Of a stretch of 58,681 nt of DNA, positions 47,151 to 58,497 are shown piece after piece. Within the stretch, counting starts at the first letter, position 1, and each line of letters opens with the position of its first letter. Made by a program: the position numbers and the translations under genes. The stretch is from the NCBI GenBank assembly GCA_024710565.1, contig JANJUN010000010.1:1-58681 (forward strand). The letters run 5' to 3'. A model generated the notes under the pieces. The model searched no databases, was not told the DNA's origin, and saw nothing but the letters and a program-made list of their open reading frames with translations. This DNA comes from Candidatus Altimarinota bacterium. Its GTDB lineage: Bacteria; Patescibacteriota; Gracilibacteria; BD1-5; UBA6164.

Positions 47151-49310
47151 ATGGAAAAAACTTTTAAAGATTATTTAATAGAGTTTGACTCTAAATATAG
47201 TGATATTGAAAAATTTGATAACACTTTTTATGAAAATCAAATTTGAGTAAAATCTTTTATTTCAAAAGCAAATGCAAAGGATAGTAAATGATGATATAGT
47301 GAAGAATATGTAAGAGCTAGGTTTGTTTATGCAATGGTAAACTCTTGAAAATATAATAAAGAATATATTTGTGTTGAGTTTGGTTATCCGAAATGAAATA
47401 CAAAAACAACTTTAAATCCAGATATAGTAGTTTTTAAATCAAAAGATTGGTTGTCAGAATTTGAAAAATCAAAATCAAATAAAGATTTTAAATGGTTTAG
47501 ACAAAACACTTTAGCTATTTTTGAAACAAAGAAGAATAATAAATCTGTTGATAGTGCTATTGAAAATCAATTAAGAAGTGCAATGGCTGAAAATGAGTCA
47601 GAAGATAGAGTTTTTTGAATTTATTTTGATAATGAAGATTGAATTCTAATTTTTAAAAAGATATGAAATTCAGAAATTAGAAGATTTTATGAAAATAAAG
47701 AATTACACCAAAACTGAATAAATGGTTTGTGATTAAATAATAGAGATTTACTTGTAGAGTTACCAACTCAAAAAGATTTAATTGAAAATAACGAAAGTAT
47801 TTCTGATTTAACAAAATTAAAAACTGATAACTTAGATGCAATAGATGAAGTAAATTTTAAAGATGTAATGAACCTTTTAAAAAGGGCTAATGATAAAATA
47901 AAACCAAAAAATAACGAAAGAGATTTAATAGTTGAGTTTCTTACTTTAAAAGTTTTTGATGAAAAAAGAAGTAAAAAAGAAAATAAATATTTAGAATTTT
48001 ATGTTCTTGATAATGAAATTAAAAATTGAAATGGAACTAACGAATTTAGAGAAAGAATTTTTAAACTTTATAAAGATGCTAAAAGAAAATATGAAAAGGT
48101 TTTATCTAAATCATTTTTTGAATATACAAAAAAAGAAGATTGAAACTTTGTTCCTAGTGATACAAATGATGAAAAGTTTTTAATTGAACTTATAAAGATA
48201 TTTCAAAGAAATGCTATTTTAAAATCAAAAAATGAGAGTTTTAATCAAATAATTTTTAATAACTTTTGAAGTGATAGCCAAAAAGCTGATAAATGACAAT
48301 TTTTCACACCAGTTCCAGTAGTAAAAGCAATTATAAACACTTTAAATCCTGTAAAAGATGAAGAATTATGCGACCCTTGTTCTTGAATATGTGATTTCTT
48401 AGCAATGTGATTTAGACATAGTCATAGAAAAGATGAAGATTATCCAGATAATGCAAGTCATTATTATTGATTTGATTTAGAACCTTGAAATTTAAAACTT
48501 GCTGAATTAAATCTTGTATTAAACTGAGATTGATGAGCAACATTAAAAACAATGAACTCTTTATATCAAAAACTTAGAGATGATAATTTAGAACCTTTAG
48601 AAGAATGATTATTTACTAAAGAAAATTATAAATTGCAAGATTGGAGTCCATTAAATAATCCTGATTTAGAATTAAAAAAGTTTAAAGTAATAGCAACAAA
48701 TCCTCCATTTTGAAAAGGAAGAGATTTAAAAGTAGATGATGAGTCTAAAAAATATTTAGAGCTTTACGAAACTTGGAAAGAAAAATCAAAAAAAGAGGAT
48801 TGAAGTTATGGAGAACTTCCAAAGTCAATGGATATGTGAGTTTTATTCTTAGAAAATGCTTATAAATTACTTGAAGAGTGATGAAGACTTGCAATAGTTT
48901 TATCAAATAGTATTGCTTCAATTAAAGAATGGGAAAGTGTAAGAGCTTGGTTTATTTCAAAAATGAGAATAGTTTGATTGTTTGATTTACCAGCAAACAC
49001 ATTTTGAGAAACTTGAGTAGCAACAACAGTAATTGTAGCATATAAACCAACAAAAAAAGAACTTTTAAATGGTATTTTAGATGAAAATTACGAAGTATTT
49101 ATCAAGGAAATTGAAAATATAGGTTATGAAGTAAAAACCGTTAAAAGAGCAATAGAATTTAAACCAACTTACATAATAAACGAAGAAACTTTTGAAAATA
49201 CTTGAAATGTGCTTGAAGATTTTTCAAGTATGCAAAAAGAATTTAAAGAGTTTTTACAAAGACAAGAAGAAGAAATTAAAAAAGCTTTTCATTTAGATAA
49301 AATGGATTAA
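47151..49310 (+). CDS. Putative nuclease-methyltransferase fusion (HsdM-like N6-adenine methylase with N-terminal HSDR_N-like domain; BcgIA-like)
   Basis: N-terminus YVRARFVYAMVN...NPDIVVFKSKDW...TLAIFETKKNNKSVDSAIENQLRSAM; methylase QFFTPVPVVKAIINTL...ELCDPCSGICDFLAMGF...KFKVIATNPPFGKGRD. Confidence 0.83.
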
Positions 49311-49312
49311 AT

Positions 49313-50137
49313 ATGAAAATTAAAGTTATAATGAATAATGAAAATATTCTATCTTCAAGAGATTTAAATATTATTTCAAAAAGAAGAAAAATATTTAAAA
49401 AATTAACATCTAAAGACCATTATTTACTAAAGGAGTTAATATCTACTAAAGATGAAATAATATTTATAAATGATAAAAAAGAAGAAGAAAAAATATATTC
49501 AGATATAAAAATAGTTTTTAATTGATATCAAAATAATTTATTTAGAATTTATAAGGAGTGAGAAAAATTATCAAATAATGATAAGATATTTTATGTTTAT
49601 TGAGATAAAGTTAGCATTAATTACCTTTTGTTTTTTTTAACTCGTTCACATTTAGCATTATTTATAGGTTTATATAAAAAATGACAAACAATAAAATTTG
49701 TTAGATATACTGATATATTAAATATACCAATACCCAAACCAACGAATAATTGAATTATAAATAAATATGCCTTAACAAAAGTTATAGAAGAACTTTTATT
49801 AGCTGAAAGAGAAAAAATGTATTTTGCAATAAATGTTTTATCAGGCTCTATAGTTGAATTTATTTTAGAAGATATAGTTAAAAGAGAATTATTAGAGAAG
49901 TGATTAATTAAAGATGAAATCAAAGAAAAATTTAAAATGATGGAGTGATTAATTGAGTTATGTAAAATATACAATCTAATTGATAATGAAAATATAGAAA
50001 GAATTATTAGAGAAATCCAACAAAGGAGAAATATGATACATCCAAAAGTTCTAGAAACTTGAATTTGAGATATAGAAAACCACTCTATAAAATGTATGAG
50101 TAATTTAGAAGAAATTATTTTATATTATTGATTGTAA
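49313..50137 (+). CDS. TRD-like half specificity domain plus HEPN/DUF4145-like C-terminus
   Basis: YLLFFLTRSHLALFIGLYKKGQTIKFVRYTDILNIPIPKP like the end of an HsdS TRD; C-terminal IIREIQQRRNMIHPKV. Confidence 0.55.
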
Positions 50138-50148
50138 AATTATAAAAT

Positions 50149-51618
50149 ATGAAAACATATATTAAAAAACCTAAAAGTGTAAAAATAAATAATATTAAAG
50201 AGAAAGAATTTTCCTTAACTCCTTGAGATTTAAGGCATTTATATTTTTTAAATAATAATTTTAAAAAAATAGAAGATTTAAAAAATTATGAAAATGTTTG
50301 AGAACAAATCGATGTTATAAATTATCTATCTTTTGAAACTTGATATAATTTGTGAACTATATCTTGAATGAAAGGAATAATTTATGATGAAAAGGCAAAT
50401 AGTGAAAATATCTCTCCATTTTTATATAAAAAATCAACAAAAAAATTATCAAAATGAGAAATAGTAATAAGTAGAAATGCTACTTTATGAAAGGCTTCAT
50501 ATATTACAACTGATATAAAATGTGTTTTAAATTGATGACTTTCTAATATTTTTATAAAAGATGAAATAAAAAGATTTTATGTTTTTTGATTTTTCTTTTC
50601 AAATTTTCCATCTGAGCAACTAAAATTAATAACTTCTTGATGATGAACTCAGCAAAATGCTAAAAGACAAAATGTTTTAGATATTAAAATCCCTTTCCCA
50701 ACAATAAACAACCACAAAGAACCAGAAAAAATAGAAAAACTTGTTTCTCTAATAGTTCAAAATTTGATAGATAAAGAAGAACAAATAAAACTAAAAAATG
50801 AAATAATTGATGAGAAGATAGAGAAAGAATTGAGAAAAAATCAAGAATGAAAAGAATTAAAATATAGCTTTCCTAGAATTAATGAAATCAAAGCAGAAAA
50901 AAGATTAGATACTTGAATTTATACAAGAAAGTATAAGTATTATGAAAATAATATTATATGATATAAAAATTGATTTTATTATTTAGAAAAGTCAAAGATT
51001 AGTCCTTGAGTAACTCCACAAGATTATCACTTCTCAGATATAAAGAAAAATGATACTTTTTATAATTGGATTACTCCTAAAAATATTGAGAAAAGACAAA
51101 TGACCTTCAATACATTTATACATACAAATACAAAATCAAAGGTAAAGAGTTATAGTTTAATTTTGAACGGTATAAGGTATGTTTGAAATGGTATTTTTAA
51201 TGATAACTCAAGCACTATTTTTGCTAATCAAAATACACTTATAATAAATCAATTTTCAGAAAAAATAAAACAACTATTTTTATTTTGTTTTTTGACTTCA
51301 ATAATCTGAAAAGAAATGCAAATGACAAGAAGAAATTTTTGAATTGTTCCTATATTATATACAGACGCTTTATGTAAAATACCTATTCCAAAATTTTCAG
51401 ACTCAAAACAAGAAGAAATAGCAAAAGAGTATTATAACAAAGTTGATAAAAACACTGATTTAGATTTTGAAAACTATTTAGAAAAAGAAAAAAAAAGAAA
51501 TAAAGAACTTTGAATATTTCAGTTAAATATGGAATTATTTTCTCTAAGAGAAGTACTAGAAGATTTAGTTGATAAAATCGTTATGGATGAAAAAATAACT
51601 ATTAGTTTTGATTATTAA
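50149..51618 (+). CDS. Type I/IIB-type specificity subunit (HsdS-like, two TRDs)
   Basis: LSKGEIVISRNATLGKASYITTDIKCVLNGGLSNIFIK...ITSGGGTQQNAKRQNVLDIKIPFP; second TRD ending FGIVPILYTDALCKIPIPKFSDSKQEEIAKEYYNKV. Confidence 0.82.
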
Positions 51619-51624
51619 AAACTT

Positions 51625-52608
51625 ATGATTTCAAAAGAAGAAGCTATAAAAAGAATAGATAGAGATTTTAAAAATCTCTTTAAAATTAAATCGAACTATT
51701 CATCTGAAGAAGTAAGTAAAAATTTAGATACAAATTATAAGTTTCTAATATTTACAAATTTTATTCAACATTCTTGGGATTTAAATAATTGAAAAGATAT
51801 TTATAATTTTGCAGATTTCTATTGATTAAAATTATCAAATAAAGATAAATTAAATTTTTTAAATCATCACTTTAGATATTATTTAGATTTTTTTGAATTA
51901 ATCGGGAATGATATAATAAAGAATTATAAAACAAAAGATTTTTTTGAAAAAGAAATATATTTGAAATTAGATGAAAAAGATTTAGAAAATATTCGCATAA
52001 TACCAACTAAAGATTTAACAAATAAAGAATTTTGGGAATATTTTTATAAGTGATATATGGAAGATTTTTTTGCTAGTGTTTATTATACTTATTATGACAA
52101 TGATTTAATAGATTGTAGATATAAATATGATAAAAAAGTTATTATAAATACTCTATCTTATATTTATAGTGTTTTATGAGATGAATTTGAAATTAATCAA
52201 CAAATGTTCAATAAAAAACAAGAAATCTCATTTATGGATTTTATAATATCTTATAATTATGTTTGATTTATTGAAATAACTGAAATATGACTTTCTTATG
52301 AGGGAAATATAACTTATTGAATAAAAATATTATCAAAACTAAAAGATATATTAGATGAAATTGAAGAAAAAAGAAATTTGATATTAGATAAAATATTTGA
52401 TGATAAATATAATGAAATAAAGATAAAAAAGAAAAATTGAGAACTTCATTTATTAGAATGAGAAATAAATATTTATTGAGACGATACAAAGTTTGTAGAA
52501 TTAAAGAAACAATATCCATTTTCAAAAATAGAAACTGAAGTTCATAATAAAAATACGAATAAATTTAAAGTTATAGAAAAGATTAAATTGAAAAAAGATG
52601 ATAAATAA
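51625..52608 (+). CDS. Hypothetical protein downstream of hsdS-like gene
   Basis: MISKEEAIKRIDRDFKNLFKIKSNYSSEEVSKNLDTNYKFLIFTNFIQHSWDL... 327 sense codons with TGA=Gly. Confidence 0.75.
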
Positions 52609-52700
52609 TTAAAATATAATTGCCTACTACCATATAGGACTTTTTACGAAAATCAAAGACACTTTGAAAATATAAAGACCTTTGATGAAGTATAAAGATT

Positions 52701-52799
52701 ATGTCTTCACAAGTTAGTGAAAATAAATCTATATGAGAAGCTTTATATGAATTATTAAAAGTTTTTCAAGATATAGATTTAGAGAAAGAAGCTGAATAA
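52701..52799 (+). CDS. Very small (32 aa) ORF upstream of recombinase 2
   Basis: MSSQVSENKSIGEALYELLKVFQDIDLEKEAE, followed directly by a terminator-like hairpin. Confidence 0.45.
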
Positions 52800-52817
52800 T
52801 AGCTTCTTTTTTTTATT
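52786..52817 (+). terminator. Terminator
   Basis: AGAAGCT-GAATAAT-AGCTTCTTTTTTTT. Confidence 0.7.
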
Positions 52818-52880
52818 TGATTTTCTGTTCAAATTTATTATAATCATAATTGATATATTTTAAATATTTTGAACATAATT

Positions 52881-54629
52881 ATGGAGTATATAATTTATTG
52901 CAGGAAATCAACTGATGAAACTTCAGAGCTTCAAAAACAATCAATTCCAGACCAAATAAGGGCTTGTGTAGATTATGCAAATAGAGAATGATTAAAAATA
53001 AAAGAAAAACCAAAAGATTTTTCTTTATTTGAAAGCGAGTATGAATTACATAAAGAAGATAATGAGCCTGATATAGTAAATAGAAGAACTTATCAAGAAA
53101 CAAGAAATTTATTTATTATAAAAGAGCAAGAAACTTGAAAAATTCCTTGAAAAAGAAATAAATGGAGAAATCTTATAAAATTAGTAAAAAAATGAGATAT
53201 AAACTGAATAATTAGTTATTCTCCAGATAGACAAGCGAGGAATATGCTTGAAGCTTGAGAAATAATTGATTTATTAGACCAAAATAAATTGAAAGAAAAT
53301 AAAGAAAAATGAAAAACTATTTTGTCTGTTAAATACCCAAACTTTCACTTTGAAGACAATGCAAGTTGAAAAATGATGTTAGGTATATGGTTTGTTTTTT
53401 CAAAACAATATAGCGATAAATTAAGTGATGATATTACAAGATGAAATAATAGTAAAGTTGCCTCTTGAAAAGCAATTTGAAGATTTAAACATTGATATTT
53501 TATAAATAAAGAATGATTTCACGAACCACATCAACAATTTTTTTCACTCATAAAAGAAGCTTTTGAAATGAAATTAAACTTAGTGCCTGAAAGTAAGATA
53601 AGGGATTTTTTAAATGCAAATTGATATTATAGAGAATATAAAGACTGAAGAAAAGAAGAAATATGAAAAAATGCTTTAGCGATTATGCTTAGAGATGAAT
53701 TTTATTATTGAATATTTATAAATTGAGATACAATCACAGATTTAAGAGAAACAAATCCATATTTTCAAGCAGTAATAACTGAAGAACAATTTCAAATTAT
53801 TAAATCAAGAGTTGAAAATAATCCTATATCTATAACAATGACTAAACAAAAGGATATTTACGAAGATATAGTTCCTTTTGATAATAGTTTTATTATAACT
53901 GAAGATAATTATCATTTAACTTTTTCTTTACCAAATAAACAAAGATATTTTGATAAACTTAATGAAGCTAATAAAAAATGAAAGTTATTAAAACTAAATG
54001 ATATAGTAAAACCAAATCAAATAATTTATAGATGTGCAAATAAAAATAGTAAATATAATAATTTAAGTGTTAGTGCTTTAGATATAGATAATGCAATTAT
54101 AGAAAAATTAAAATGATTTAAAATTTGAGAAAAGGAATTTCAAGAATATGTAAATTTTACTAATACAAGACTAGATGATATTTTAAAAACAACTAAAGAA
54201 AAGATTTCATCAAAGACAGTAGAAATATGAAGATTAAAATCAGAAAAAACAAAATATATGAAAGATAATATGAGTATAAAGAAAGATAAGGAAGAAGAAG
54301 AAATTTATGAGAATACAAAAGCTGATTATGATAAAAAAATAAATTTCTTAGTAAAAGAAATAGAAGCTCTGAATGAATGAGAAAGAAATGAGCTTGTAGA
54401 ATTAGAAGTTTTTATAGATATACTTAATAATGCTAAAAAGTATTATGAAAAAGCTTCATATGTTCAAAAGTGAAAAATTGCTAAAATATTGTTTTTGAAC
54501 ATAAAAATAAACCACGAAAAAAGGCTTCATATTCAAGTAAAACCTGAATTAGAAACCTTGTTTAGTCCTGTTTGGTACTCCTATGGAGAATTGAACTCCA
54601 GTTCCAGCCTTGAGAAGGCCGTGTCCTAA
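52881..54629 (+). CDS. Large serine recombinase 2 (3' end encoded antisense to tRNA-Glu)
   Basis: MEYIIYCRKSTDETSELQKQSIPDQIRACVDYANREGLKIK...YSPDRQARNMLEAGEIIDLLDQ; ends PVWYSYGELNSSSSLEKAVS-stop with the last codons across the tRNA. Confidence 0.9.
54571..54581. repeat. Attachment-core copy at tRNA-Glu 3' end (right boundary)
   Basis: TTTGGTACTCC; reverse complement GGAGTACCAAA is the tRNA 3' end including CCA. Confidence 0.8.
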
Positions 54630-54647
54630 CCACTAGACGATAGGAGC
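54573..54647 (-). tRNA. tRNA-Glu (anticodon CUC)
   Basis: GCTCCTA-TC-GTC-TAGTGGTTAG-GAC-A-CGGCC-TTCTCAA-GGCTG-GAAC-TGGAG-TTCAATT-CTCCA-TAGGAGT-A-CCA: folds as a cloverleaf. Confidence 0.9.
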
Positions 54648-54651
54648 AAGG

Positions 54652-54681
54652 AAAAACAACTTTAAAAAGTTGTTTTTATTT
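54652..54681 (-). terminator. Terminator downstream of rplK
   Basis: AAAAACAACTTtaaaAAGTTGTTTTT hairpin. Confidence 0.7.
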
Positions 54682-54686
54682 GGATA

Positions 54687-55151
54687 TTATCCTAATTTAG
54701 CTCTTACTTCTTCTAAAGACATACCGTGAATATCAGAAGTTACTCACATTTGTCTAGCTGTTCCGTCAATAGTTAACATAGCTCATGCAACATCAACTGC
54801 ATTCATATCAACTATTTTTTGTTCTGCGATCTCTTTTAATTGATTAAAAGTGATGTGTCCAACTTTATCTTTTTGAGCTACTTTTGAACCAGCTTTTAAA
54901 TTTAATTTTGTTTTAATTAAGTATCCTGCTGGAGGTTGTTTTACAATGAAATCAAAACTTCTGTCTTCATACACAGTAATCAATACTGGTAATTGTTGCC
55001 CCATTCTATCTTTTGTTTCATCGTTGAATCTTTTTGTAAATTCAGGGATTGCTACTCAGTGTTGCCCAAGCGCAGGTCATACCGGAGGTGCTGGGTTCGC
55101 TTGTCCTCATTTAATTTGAAGTTTAATATATCATTTAATTGCTTTTGCCAT
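54687..55151 (-). CDS. rplK: 50S ribosomal protein L11
   Basis: [68 protein letters not shown]...; conserved Gly of PPVGP and QHGV are TGA. Confidence 0.97.
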
Positions 55152-55374
55152 AATTTTCTTTTATATAATTAAAAAATTACAAAATATTGAATTATTTTGT
55201 GAATACTTTTTCCTCGTATTTGTAGCGTGTTTTCGGGACAAACTCAATACTCGAAAATAAGTTTTTAAATTTAGAAGCCTGAGAATTATATAAAAAAAGG
55301 AAAAAAAATCAAATTTTTTTTTGACTCTATAAAGAAGAAAATATAATAGAGGTCATTATTATTAAAAAAATAGT

Positions 55375-56193
55375 ATGATAAATGAAAATGATATTCAAAC
55401 GTATGTCAACGAAGCTGAGAAAAAATCTCCAGATACACAGCATAAAAATTTAGAAAAAAGAATGAAGAGAGATGTTATGAGAGCTATCTCTGATTTTAAT
55501 ATGATCGAAGAATGAGAAACCATATTATTATGAGTTTCGTGAGGAAAAGATTCTATGTTACTCTGATATTTATTAAGTGAAATCAGAAAATCTTCAAAGA
55601 AAAAATTCAATATCAGGTGAGTCTATATTTTTAAAGAATTTCTCATCAATTGTGATATTATGTTTGAAGAAAAAAGACAATACTACGAAGATGTTTTATG
55701 AATTCCTCTCGAAAAAGTCGATGTTAAACTTCCTGAAGATTCAAAACTCAATGAAGGAATTGGACAATCCTGCCAATGGTGCGCGTATGCCAGAAGAATT
55801 GCCATGATGAAACTGTGTAAAAAATATGGTGCCTCAAAAATAGCTTTTGGTCATCATATGGATGATATCGTAGTAACGACATTTATGAATATGGTACAAG
55901 GAAGAAAAATGAAAATTATGCCTCCGATGAATCGTATGAGAATGTGAGATATCGCTTTTATCAGACCTATGGCATATCTGAGAGAAAAAGATGTGATGAG
56001 AATGGTACTTGCAAAAGATATCCCTTTTTCTGGATGTAATTGTCCGGTTGGAGAAGATAAAATGAGAAATAAAATCAAAAGAGAAATCGTTTGGGCAAAT
56101 GAAAAAATACTTCCAAATTTTGTTGAAAATACCTTTTGGGCACTCATAAAAGATTTTAGAGAAAAATATGAAAGCATCAATTATAGTATGTAA
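55375..56193 (+). CDS. TtcA-like PP-loop tRNA thiolation protein
   Basis: ILLGVSGGKDSMLLGYLL, GQSCQWCAYARRIAMMKLCKKYGASKIAFGHHMDDIVVTTFMNM, SGCNCPVGED. Confidence 0.88.
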
Positions 56194-56234
56194 AAAAAAT
56201 ACTTGAAACAAAAAAGTTTCAAGTATTTTTTAAT
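56194..56234. terminator. Terminator
   Basis: AAAAAATACTTGAAAC-AAAAAA-GTTTCAAGTATTTTTT. Confidence 0.8.
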
Positions 56235-56682
56235 GATGATATCCGCTTCATTTTTTTATCATTTCTATTCTATAAATCTGTTCTAAAAGCATTAAATACG
56301 CTAAAGAATGTGGAAATGTCATAGGAGAAAATGAAAGTTTCAGATCTATGAGGTGTACAATTTTTGCAATATTTACTCCATATGCTCATCAAATAATGAA
56401 AATTATATCTCAAAAATGTTGTTTATTTTTCTCAACTAAATGATATAATTCCTGAGTAGAAATGATTTTCCCCTCAATATACAAAAGGATTTTATATCCT
56501 TTTATTTTCTCTAATTTTTCTTTTAAAATATCTGTTTCCTCTTCAACAATTTCTCACTCATTTTTTCTTTTTGATGGTTTTAATTTGATGATTTCTACCT
56601 CTTTTGAAAGTCTTTTTTCATACTCTCGTATTGATTCATCAAAATGTTTATATGTATCTGAAAAAAAAATTAGTTTATACAT
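56230..56682 (-). CDS. rlmH: 23S rRNA (pseudouridine1915-N3)-methyltransferase RlmH
   Basis: MYKLIFFSDTYKHFDESIREYEKRL...IIFIIGGAYGVNIAKIVHLIDLKLSFSPMTFPHSLAYLMLLEQIYRIEMIKKGSGYHH. Confidence 0.9.
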
Positions 56683-57227
56683 GATGATGCTGTTGTTAAT
56701 TTTTGAAAGTATTCATCGATTAGATCAAGAGAAGCATATGTATTCATAAATGATTCTAAAGTTTCTCCATCCGTAAAATGTAAATATGTGATATGCGCCT
56801 GAGTAATAATTTGTGACTGAATACCATATGCAAGAATATATTTATCTCACTCATCAATATCATTCACAAATTTTTGAAGTCTCACTTTTTTTCATTTTTT
56901 CAAAAATGTATCGGGTTGAGAAAGATCTGAATGTATTTCAATTGCTCTCGTATTTAAAAAAGACTGTATTGCTTTTTTTATCTCTTTATGAGATATTTCT
57001 CACGCTTCTAAACATTGAATAAAGTTTTCTCTACTCGTTCTAGAAATTTTCCCCAAAGAAGCGATTTGTGAAATATATTTTTCTTTTATTTGAGCATTTT
57101 GGTCAAAAGATAATATTCAATGAAATATTTTCTTCATATTTTCAATAATTCCCATAAAAGGGATGGTATTGTTTGATAATTGATTATTTCTCGTATTGAT
57201 GGATCTTCACGATTCTGGATCTCACAT
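56670..57227 (-). CDS. Hypothetical protein
   Basis: MGDPESGRSINTRNNQLSNNTIPFMGIIENMKKIFHGILSFDQNAQIKEKYISQIASLG...; stop overlaps rlmH start. Confidence 0.75.
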
Positions 57228-57270
57228 ATAAATAGTTTAAAAAATAAGGTTCTTATAATACATATAATTA

Positions 57271-58497
57271 TTATTTGTCAAGAAGAATAATTTGTGTTTC
57301 TTGAGAAGTTCTTTGCTTGAATTCATATCCACCAGCTTCCAAAGTTTTATCTGAAACAACAAGTCTATACGGAATTCCAAGTAAATCTGCATCACTCGCT
57401 TTTTGTCAAAATCCTACCTTCTCTCTATCATCAATAATGACTTCTTTTCCTTCTCTTTCTAATTTCTCAGCTATTTTTTTTGCGGTATCAAATTTTTCTC
57501 ACATCACAATAATATAATGCGTCGCTGGTGCAATATTTTCTGGCCAAACCAATCATTTCTCATCAGAAAAATATTCTGCAATTACTCACATCAGTCTTGA
57601 AATACCAATTCCATAACACCCCATATAAACAGTATTTGTTTTCCCATCAGCATCTGAATATTTCGCGTCAAATGCGTCACTGAATTTTGTCATAAGTGGA
57701 AAAATATTTCCTACTTCTGAGGCTTTATGAACTATATGATTTTTTGAACCACATTTTTGACAAATAAATCAAGTTTCAAGGTTAATAAGCTCTTCATTGT
57801 GTGAAAGTCAGCAATCCTGACAAATATAAATATTATCCTCTCCAATTCATAAAACCGTTTGGTATTCATGACTATTTAATGTCGTAAAATCTCCTCCACT
57901 CGAAATAGTTTCATACGTATCTTTCCCTATTCAGAGTCTATCATAAATTTTTCTATAGGCTATTTTTACCATTTCATAATACTCAAGTAGTTTTTCTTCT
58001 GATGTGTGAAATGAATAGAGATCTTTCATAAGAAATTCTCTTCCTCTTAATAATCCCGATTTTGCTCTTTTTTCATTTCTAAATTTATTTTGAATTTGAT
58101 ACACTCAAAACTCCAAATCTTTGTAGGATTGAATAAATTCTTTCATAAGTGGAGTAACGACTTCTTCATGTGTCGGATTGAGCGCGTACTCTTTTCATTC
58201 TGCCGCTGGAAGTTTAAAAAGGACATCCACCACATCCCATCTTCCTGTTTGCATCCAATGTTCTCTACTTCACAAAGCAGACATAAGAATTTCTTGTGCT
58301 CAAATAGCATTCATCTCTTCTCTCACGATATTTTCTATTTTTCTTAACACTTTTAATCAAAGCGGTAAGTAGTTATATGCTCAAGCCATTTCTTGTCTAA
58401 TAAATCCTGCTTGTAAAAGGTGTGAAGTTGAAATATTGTCTGATATTTTTGGTGCTGATTTTAAAGTTTTTACTGGAAACTTTGATAATTGTAACAT
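57271..58497 (-). CDS. proS: Prolyl-tRNA synthetase (short form)
   Basis: [50 protein letters not shown]...[60 protein letters not shown]...[17 protein letters not shown]. Confidence 0.95.

Larger units (their letters stand above)
44886..54581. mobile_element. Integrative element 2 (Panacea TA candidate, R-M genes, serine recombinase 2) at tRNA-Glu
   Basis: Bounded by TTTGGTACTCC at 44886-44896 and 54571-54581; recombinase 2 runs into the tRNA gene. Confidence 0.75.

Noticed and set aside
55834-56211. 125-aa and 108-aa minus-strand ORFs
   Set aside because: Antisense to ttcA-like gene with clear PP-loop motifs.
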